From CAVYOE01 sp963770155 (GTDB lineage: Bacteria > Actinomycetota > Thermoleophilia > Solirubrobacterales > 70-9), in the NCBI GenBank assembly GCA_963770155.1, contig CAVYOE010000001.1, positions 620,001-684,000 of the forward strand: a stretch of 64,000 bases of DNA, in the 5' to 3' direction. The notes beneath the pieces were generated by a model that saw only the letters and a program-made list of their open reading frames with translations, made no database searches and was not told where the DNA came from. The position numbers and the translations under genes are program-made. Of the stretch, positions 59,910 to 64,000 are shown one piece after another. How positions within the stretch are numbered: the stretch's first letter is position 1; every line of letters starts with the position of its first letter.

Positions 59910-59934
59910 GGGGAGCCGGAGAGTGTGGCATGGC

Positions 59935-59940
59935 AATAAT
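59935..59940 (+). promoter_or_regulatory. -10 box of the sortase gene
   Basis: AATAAT, 6 bases before ATG 59947, in the argG-sortase divergent gap. Confidence 0.4.
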
Positions 59941-59946
59941 CCCTGG

Positions 59947-60645
59947 ATGCACCGGGTCACCCGCATCGTCTCCACCGCCTTGATCACCGCCGGACTGGTC
60001 GCGCTTGCCGACGTCGCGCTGACTTTGGTCTGGCAGGAACCGCTCTCGGCGGCCTACGGCACCTTCCAGCAGGGACAGGCAGAGGACGAGCTGGGCGAGC
60101 TCGAGGACGAATTCCCGACCGCAGCAGATCTGGCAGCGATCGCCGGCGTTCAGGGAGACACGGCGCGTGCCGCAGCCCTGGCGAAGATCTTCAAGGGACG
60201 GATCGACACCGGCGACGCGATCGGGCGGATCTCGATCGACCGGATCGACCTCGACATCGTCCTCATGCAGGGGACCGATACCGGCACCCTGCAAAGAGGC
60301 CCCGGCCACTACGCCGACACACCGCTGCCGGGGCAGGGCCAGACGGTCGGGGTTGCCGGCCACCGCACCACCTACCTGGCACCGTTCCGGCACATCAACG
60401 ACCTGGAGCCCGGCGACGAGATCCGGATCGAGATGCCCTACGCCGGCTTCACCTACACGGTGACCAAACACAAGATCGTCGATCCCGGCGATGTCGAGAT
60501 CATCGACCCGGTCGGCTTCGAGCAACTCGTGCTCACCGCCTGCCACCCGGTCCACAGCGCCGCCCAGCGCTATGCCGTGTTCGCGAAGCTCTCCCGGATC
60601 GACACGTTCGCCCCCGGCGGGACCGGGGCCTGGATCGATCCGTAG
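59947..60645 (+). CDS. class E/D-like sortase
   Basis: A 232-residue membrane-anchored transpeptidase. An N-terminal TM segment (residues about 8-28) is followed by a helical linker and the sortase barrel: GRISIDRIDLDIVLMQGTD (about 98), the catalytic His in GVAGHRTTYLAPF (about 138), the catalytic Cys in LVLTACHPVHSA (about 197) and Arg in AAQRYAVFAKL (about 207). Class E/D sortases attach proteins to the wall or build pili. No protein in this window has a clear LPxTG or LAxTG sorting signal. Confidence 0.92.
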   Translation: MHRVTRIVSTALITAGLVALADVALTLVWQEPLSAAYGTFQQGQAEDELGELEDEFPTAADLAAIAGVQGDTARAAALAKIFKGRIDTGDAIGRISIDRIDLDIVLMQGTDTGTLQRGPGHYADTPLPGQGQTVGVAGHRTTYLAPFRHINDLEPGDEIRIEMPYAGFTYTVTKHKIVDPGDVEIIDPVGFEQLVLTACHPVHSAAQRYAVFAKLSRIDTFAPGGTGAWIDP

Positions 60646-60670
60646 CCAGGGCTCTGGGCCGCTCGCGGCC

Positions 60671-61024
60671 CTAGGGGTTCAGACCGCTCGGGTCGTTGGT
60701 GGGGCCGCCGCCGGTGCCCCCCGTGCCGCTGCCGCCGCTGTTTCCGCTGCCGCCATCGTCGGGGGTCGTCGGCGCAACCGTCTCGGTCTCGACCGGCGCC
60801 TCGTCGGTCTCGGTATCGATCGTGTCGGTGACGCTCTCGATCGAGATCGTTTCATCGTCGCTCGAGTCGTCATCGCTCCCTCCGACGATGATCAGGCCGA
60901 TGATCAGGCCGACAATGATCGCGATCAGCGCGCCGACCAGGAGGCGGGTGTTGGAGCCACCGCCACCACCCGGGCCTTCGCCGCCGGGGCCTGGGCCCAT
61001 TACGCGTGTGCTGTCCTCGTGCAC
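60671..61024 (-). CDS. single-TM protein with acidic and Gly-rich extracellular tail
   Basis: A 117-residue protein: Gly/Pro-rich cytosolic start, one TM segment (residues about 28-48, LLVGALIAIIVGLIIGLIIVGG), then an Asp/Glu/Thr-rich stretch and a Gly-rich tail (GGSGNSGGSGTGGTGGGP). No catalytic domain. GTG 61024 follows TAGCCT by 8 bases; ATG 61000 is the next start. Convergent with the sortase, 25 bases apart. Function unknown. Confidence 0.7.
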   Translation of the reverse strand: MHEDSTRVMGPGPGGEGPGGGGGSNTRLLVGALIAIIVGLIIGLIIVGGSDDDSSDDETISIESVTDTIDTETDEAPVETETVAPTTPDDGGSGNSGGSGTGGTGGGPTNDPSGLNP

Positions 61025-61032
61025 GGTCGCGC

Positions 61033-61038
61033 AGGCTA
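61033..61038 (-). promoter_or_regulatory. -10 box overlapping the argD stop
   Basis: TAGCCT on the minus strand, 8 bases before GTG 61024; its TAG is the argD stop codon. Confidence 0.5.
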
Positions 61039-62211
61039 CCCCAGGACCCGGCCGAAGCGCTCCAGCGCCGCGTCCAGCTCCGGCTCGCTGATCGTCAGCG
61101 GCGGCAACAGCCGCAAAGTCGAGGCAACCGGCGCGTTGACGACCAGGCCTTCCTGCAGCAGGGCCGCAGCGGTCTCTTTCTCGTCGCGCCCCCCGGCGAG
61201 CTCGACACCGATCATGAGCCCGCGCCCCCGGACGCTTGCGACGCCGGTCATCTTCTCGAGCTCCTCGCAGAGGCGGGTCCCGAGCTCGCGCACCCGCCGC
61301 AGCAGCTCAGGGTCATCGATCACGTCGAAGGCGGCCAGCGCGGCCCGGCAGGCCGGCGGGTTGCCGCCGAACGTGCTGCCGTGGTCGCCGGGCTCGAAGA
61401 CCTCACCGAGCTCTGGAGTGGACACGCAGGCACCGATCGGAAAACCGCCACCCAGGGCCTTGGCCGTGGTCATCACGTCGGGCCGCGCCGGCAGCTGCTC
61501 ATAGGCCCAGAGCGAGCCGGTCCTCCCCATTCCGGTCTGGACCTCGTCGAAGACGAGGAGCGAATGTGTTTCAGCCGTTACAGCTCGAGCCGTGAGGATC
61601 ATTTCATCGGAAATGACGTTGACGCCGGTCTCGCCCTGGATCGGCTCGAGCATCACCGCAGCGGTGCTCTCGCCCACGGCATCACGCAGCGCCTCCGGAT
61701 CGTCCCGCGGCACCGGCTTGAACCCGGGCAGGTAAGGCGCGAAGGCTTCGTCTTCGGACATCCCCGGTGTGGCCGAAACGGTGCCCATAGTGCGCCCGTG
61801 GAACGCGTCCTCGAGGACGACGATCTCGGGGTTGTCGACCCCCCGGCCATGCGCGTGCTTGCGCACCAGCTTTATGGCCGTCTCGTTCGCCTCGGCACCG
61901 GAGTTGCAGATGAAGGCCCGGCCTCCCAGGCTCGACTCGCACAGCCGCTTGGCAAGGTCGAGGACCGGTCGCGAGTAGTAGAGGTTGGAGACATGCATCA
62001 GGGTCCGGGACTGCTCCCGGATCGCCTCCACCACAGCCGGGTGGCAATGCCCGATCGAGTTGACCGAGATCCCGGTGAGGAGGTCGAGGTACTCGTTGCC
62101 CTCGGCGTCCCAGACCTTCGTCCCCTCCCCGCGCACGAACTCGACCTCGGAGCGCTTGAAGGTCTGCATCACCCATTCCGACTCGAGTTGTTGGGCCTCC
62201 TCCAGACTCAC
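61036..62211 (-). CDS. argD: acetylornithine aminotransferase
   Basis: ArgD is a class III PLP aminotransferase that makes N-acetylornithine. The 391-residue protein has YLDLLTGISVNSIGHCHPAVV (about residue 42), ICNSGAEANETAIKLVRKHA (about 99), EDAFHGRTMGTVSATPG (about 130), LVFDEVQTGMGRTGSLWA (PLP Asp, about 218) and the PLP lysine in MTTAKALGGGFPIGA (about 252). GTG 62211 follows a purine-rich stretch, GGAGGGAAGGAAG. Part of the argJ-argB-argD series. Confidence 0.95.
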   Translation of the reverse strand: MSLEEAQQLESEWVMQTFKRSEVEFVRGEGTKVWDAEGNEYLDLLTGISVNSIGHCHPAVVEAIREQSRTLMHVSNLYYSRPVLDLAKRLCESSLGGRAFICNSGAEANETAIKLVRKHAHGRGVDNPEIVVLEDAFHGRTMGTVSATPGMSEDEAFAPYLPGFKPVPRDDPEALRDAVGESTAAVMLEPIQGETGVNVISDEMILTARAVTAETHSLLVFDEVQTGMGRTGSLWAYEQLPARPDVMTTAKALGGGFPIGACVSTPELGEVFEPGDHGSTFGGNPPACRAALAAFDVIDDPELLRRVRELGTRLCEELEKMTGVASVRGRGLMIGVELAGGRDEKETAAALLQEGLVVNAPVASTLRLLPPLTISEPELDAALERFGRVLG

Positions 62212-62245
62212 GCCGCTTCCTTCCCTCCGCGTCCGGGGGCGGCGC

Positions 62246-63103
62246 TCATGACGTGATCATCGTGCCGATGCCCTCATCCGTGAACAACTCCAGGAGGAGG
62301 GAATGCGGCTGGCGGCCGTCGATGATGTGGGCCGACTGCACACCACCGGAAACGGCCTCGACGCAGGCGGCGAGCTTCGGCCGCATGCCGCCCTCGATCC
62401 CGTTCAGGGCAGCGCTCACATCCGCGACGGTGCTCCGCGAGATGAGCGAGGCGGGGTCGCCGGCATCGGCGAGCCAGCCCTCTACGTCGGTGAGGAAGAC
62501 GGCCTTGTAGGCGCGCATTGCGGCGGCGACCTTGCCGGCGGCTTCGTCGGCGTTGATGTTGTGGGAATTTCCGTCGCGGTCGGCGCCGACCGATGCGATC
62601 ACCGGCACGTAGTCGGCGGCGATGTGGTCGATCACGCCGACGTTGACGTTCTCGATCTCGCCGATCAGCCCGGCCTCCCCTGCCGCCGAGCTCTGCTTCA
62701 CCGTGAACAGCCCACCGTCTTCTCCGCCGAGGCCGACCGCCGCCTGGCCGTGCCGGTTGAGTCGCATGATGATGTCGGCGTTGACTTTTCCGAGCAGGAC
62801 CATGCGCGCAATCTCGACCGTCGCCTCATCGGAAACTCGCATCCCCTCGACGAACTTGACCTCCATGCCGAGCCGTTCCATGTACTCGGTGATCTCCGGG
62901 CCGCCGCCGTGAACGATCACCGGGTTCAGCCCGACGTACTTGAGCAGGACGACGTCGTTGGCGAACGCCTGCCGCAGCGCCTCATCGCGCATGACGGCGC
63001 CGCCGTACTTGATCACGACGGTGCGCCCGTGGAACTCCCTGATGTAGGGGAGCGCCTCGAGCAGGGTCTCGACGTGCTGGGCGCTGTCACGTTGTTGGGT
63101 CAT
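62246..63103 (-). CDS. argB: acetylglutamate kinase
   Basis: ArgB phosphorylates N-acetylglutamate. The 285-residue protein has VVIKYGGAVMRD (residue about 29), the substrate loop NPVIVHGGGPEITEYMERLG (about 58), VEIARMVLLGKVNADIIMRLNRHG (about 105), LGGEDGGLFTV and NINADEAAGKVAAAM (about 193). The start ATG 63103 is 10 bases after the argJ stop. The C-terminal half may carry the arginine feedback site; this cannot be read for certain. Confidence 0.96.
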   Translation of the reverse strand: MTQQRDSAQHVETLLEALPYIREFHGRTVVIKYGGAVMRDEALRQAFANDVVLLKYVGLNPVIVHGGGPEITEYMERLGMEVKFVEGMRVSDEATVEIARMVLLGKVNADIIMRLNRHGQAAVGLGGEDGGLFTVKQSSAAGEAGLIGEIENVNVGVIDHIAADYVPVIASVGADRDGNSHNINADEAAGKVAAAMRAYKAVFLTDVEGWLADAGDPASLISRSTVADVSAALNGIEGGMRPKLAACVEAVSGGVQSAHIIDGRQPHSLLLELFTDEGIGTMITS

Positions 63104-63113
63104 GTCGCTCCGG

Positions 63114-64000
63114 TCATGTCGTGTACTCCGCGTTCAGCTTCACGTAATCGGGGGTGAGATCGCTGAAGAAGACGTGGGCGCGGCCTTCGCCGCGGCCGAG
63201 GTTGGCCCTGATCTCGGCCTCGTCGCTGTGGTCGGCAAGCTCGGCTGCGTCGATCCGGTCGGGGCCGAGCTCCTCGAGCGCTTCTCCGGCCAGGGCCATC
63301 CCGGCCGCCTGCGCGATCCGGCCCCAATTCGAGTCCCGGCCGTAGAGCGCGGTCTTGACCAGCGGTGAGTTTGCGATTGCGCGCGCCGCACGTTCGGCCT
63401 CATCGTCATCGGCGGCACCGTTGACCTCGATCCGGCCGATCCGCGTGGCGCCCTCACCATCGGCGACCACCTCGAGTGCCAGCTGCAGCAGGACGGCATC
63501 AAGGAGCCCCTCGGGGAGCGGCTGCTCGGCTGTACCGCTGGCCTGCAGGACAATCGTGTCGTTGGTGCTCATCTGGCCATCGACGGTGATCCGCTCGAAG
63601 GACTGGGCGACAGCGTCGCGGAGAAGCTCGTCCGGGTTCTCGACCAGGGCATCGGTCTGGACGAAGCAGAGCAGGGTGGCGAACCCGGGCTCGATCATGC
63701 CGGCGCCCTTTGCCTGGGCGGAGACGGTCACTCCGCCGGCGCGCAACGTGCAGCGCTTCGGCCCCTGGTCCGTGGTCATGATCGCGCGGGCGAAGTCCTC
63801 GGCGGCGTCGGCGGCGAGCGCACTGGCGGCCGAGCGGACCCCGTCTACCACCGCCGCAACGTCGAGCGGCACTCCGATCGTTCCAGTTTCGGCAACGGCC
63901 ACCGCCCCGGGCTCGAGCCCGAGCACCTCGGCAGCGGTGTCGCGCATCGCCTGCGCGTCGCGGTAGCCCTGCTCCCCGGTGGCAGCGTTGGCGTTGCCGG
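63114..64000 (-). CDS. argJ: bifunctional glutamate N-acetyltransferase/amino-acid acetyltransferase, C-terminal part
   Basis: ArgJ recycles the acetyl group from N-acetylornithine to glutamate. The gene runs off the right edge; about 295 C-terminal codons are present. The visible start reads NANAATGEQGYRDA, a conserved ArgJ segment. The autocleavage site is in KGAGMIEPGFATLLCF, where the Thr becomes the nucleophile of the beta chain. C-terminal SDLTPDYVKLNAEYTT is typical. Upstream of argB by 10 bases in the arg operon. Confidence 0.95.
   Translation of the reverse strand, partial: GNANAATGEQGYRDAQAMRDTAAEVLGLEPGAVAVAETGTIGVPLDVAAVVDGVRSAASALAADAAEDFARAIMTTDQGPKRCTLRAGGVTVSAQAKGAGMIEPGFATLLCFVQTDALVENPDELLRDAVAQSFERITVDGQMSTNDTIVLQASGTAEQPLPEGLLDAVLLQLALEVVADGEGATRIGRIEVNGAADDDEAERAARAIANSPLVKTALYGRDSNWGRIAQAAGMALAGEALEELGPDRIDAAELADHSDEAEIRANLGRGEGRAHVFFSDLTPDYVKLNAEYTT

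Overview
The window is a compact, high-GC chromosomal segment from an actinobacterium. The gene content (menaquinone synthesis by the Men pathway, a deazaflavin/F420-type nitroreductase, an Rpf-like muralytic enzyme, DUF1800/DUF1501 secreted pairs, DUF2510/DUF4328 proteins, many secreted proteins with Cys-paired K/R-rich stretches) suggests the class Thermoleophilia (Solirubrobacterales-like). That placement is inference from gene content; no rRNA is present. No tRNA, CRISPR array, insertion sequence, phage gene or toxin-antitoxin pair was seen. No stretch longer than 300 bases is without a gene, apart from the frame-broken glycosyltransferase at 22648-24035.

Layout. 1-5.7 kb (minus): leucine genes leuA, leuC, leuD with an XRE-cupin regulator, an SDR and a deazaflavin-dependent reductase; leuA is preceded by a Leu-rich leader peptide. 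5.7-10.1 kb (minus): RTX-like secreted protein, quinone oxidoreductase, serA-serC. 10.1-12.7 kb: two small membrane proteins and ilvC. 12.7-20.3 kb: menaquinone genes menE (minus), menB-menA-menC-menD (plus), menF (minus). 20.3-22.6 kb: ilvN-ilvB (minus). 22.6-26.2 kb: surface-glycan genes, a frame-broken GT39-like membrane protein, a frame-broken UDP-sulfoquinovose synthase (SQD1 type) and a DUF2304-GT2 fusion. 26.2-31.1 kb: RTX protein, zinc-ribbon membrane protein, DUF1800-DUF1501-cupredoxin operon. 31.1-35.7 kb: type II NADH dehydrogenase and gatC-gatA-gatB. 35.8-39.2 kb: membrane protein plus GMC oxidoreductase, and two tandem membrane paralogues. 39.2-42.3 kb: pcrA-folD. 42.4-45.5 kb: cysE and cysK flanked by two paralogous lipoproteins. 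45.6-49.7 kb: CSLREA-type secreted protein, lipoprotein, VOC protein, Rrf2 regulator, VanZ-like protein, HDOD-LuxR regulator. 49.7-56.1 kb: gltX, nfo, a Cys-rich orphan, dnaE. 56.2-58.7 kb: EAL protein, SixA-like phosphatase, Rpf-like protein, small membrane protein. 58.6-64 kb: argG, sortase, and argD-argB-argJ.

How it works together. Most of the window is amino-acid biosynthesis (Leu/Ile/Val, Ser, Cys, Arg) interleaved with respiratory quinone synthesis: menF sits directly after ilvN and menE directly before ilvC. GatCAB plus GluRS indicate the indirect route to Gln-tRNA(Gln). NDH-2 would feed electrons into the menaquinone made by the Men enzymes.

The two most informative non-coding signals are: (1) the leuA leader, where the run of Leu codons is a perfect 12-nt complement of the leuA Shine-Dalgarno region, and (2) a recurring TANNNT -10 hexamer placed 6-9 nt upstream of the start codon of about 20 transcription-unit-first genes. 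The second signal implies largely leaderless transcription and helps fix many starts.
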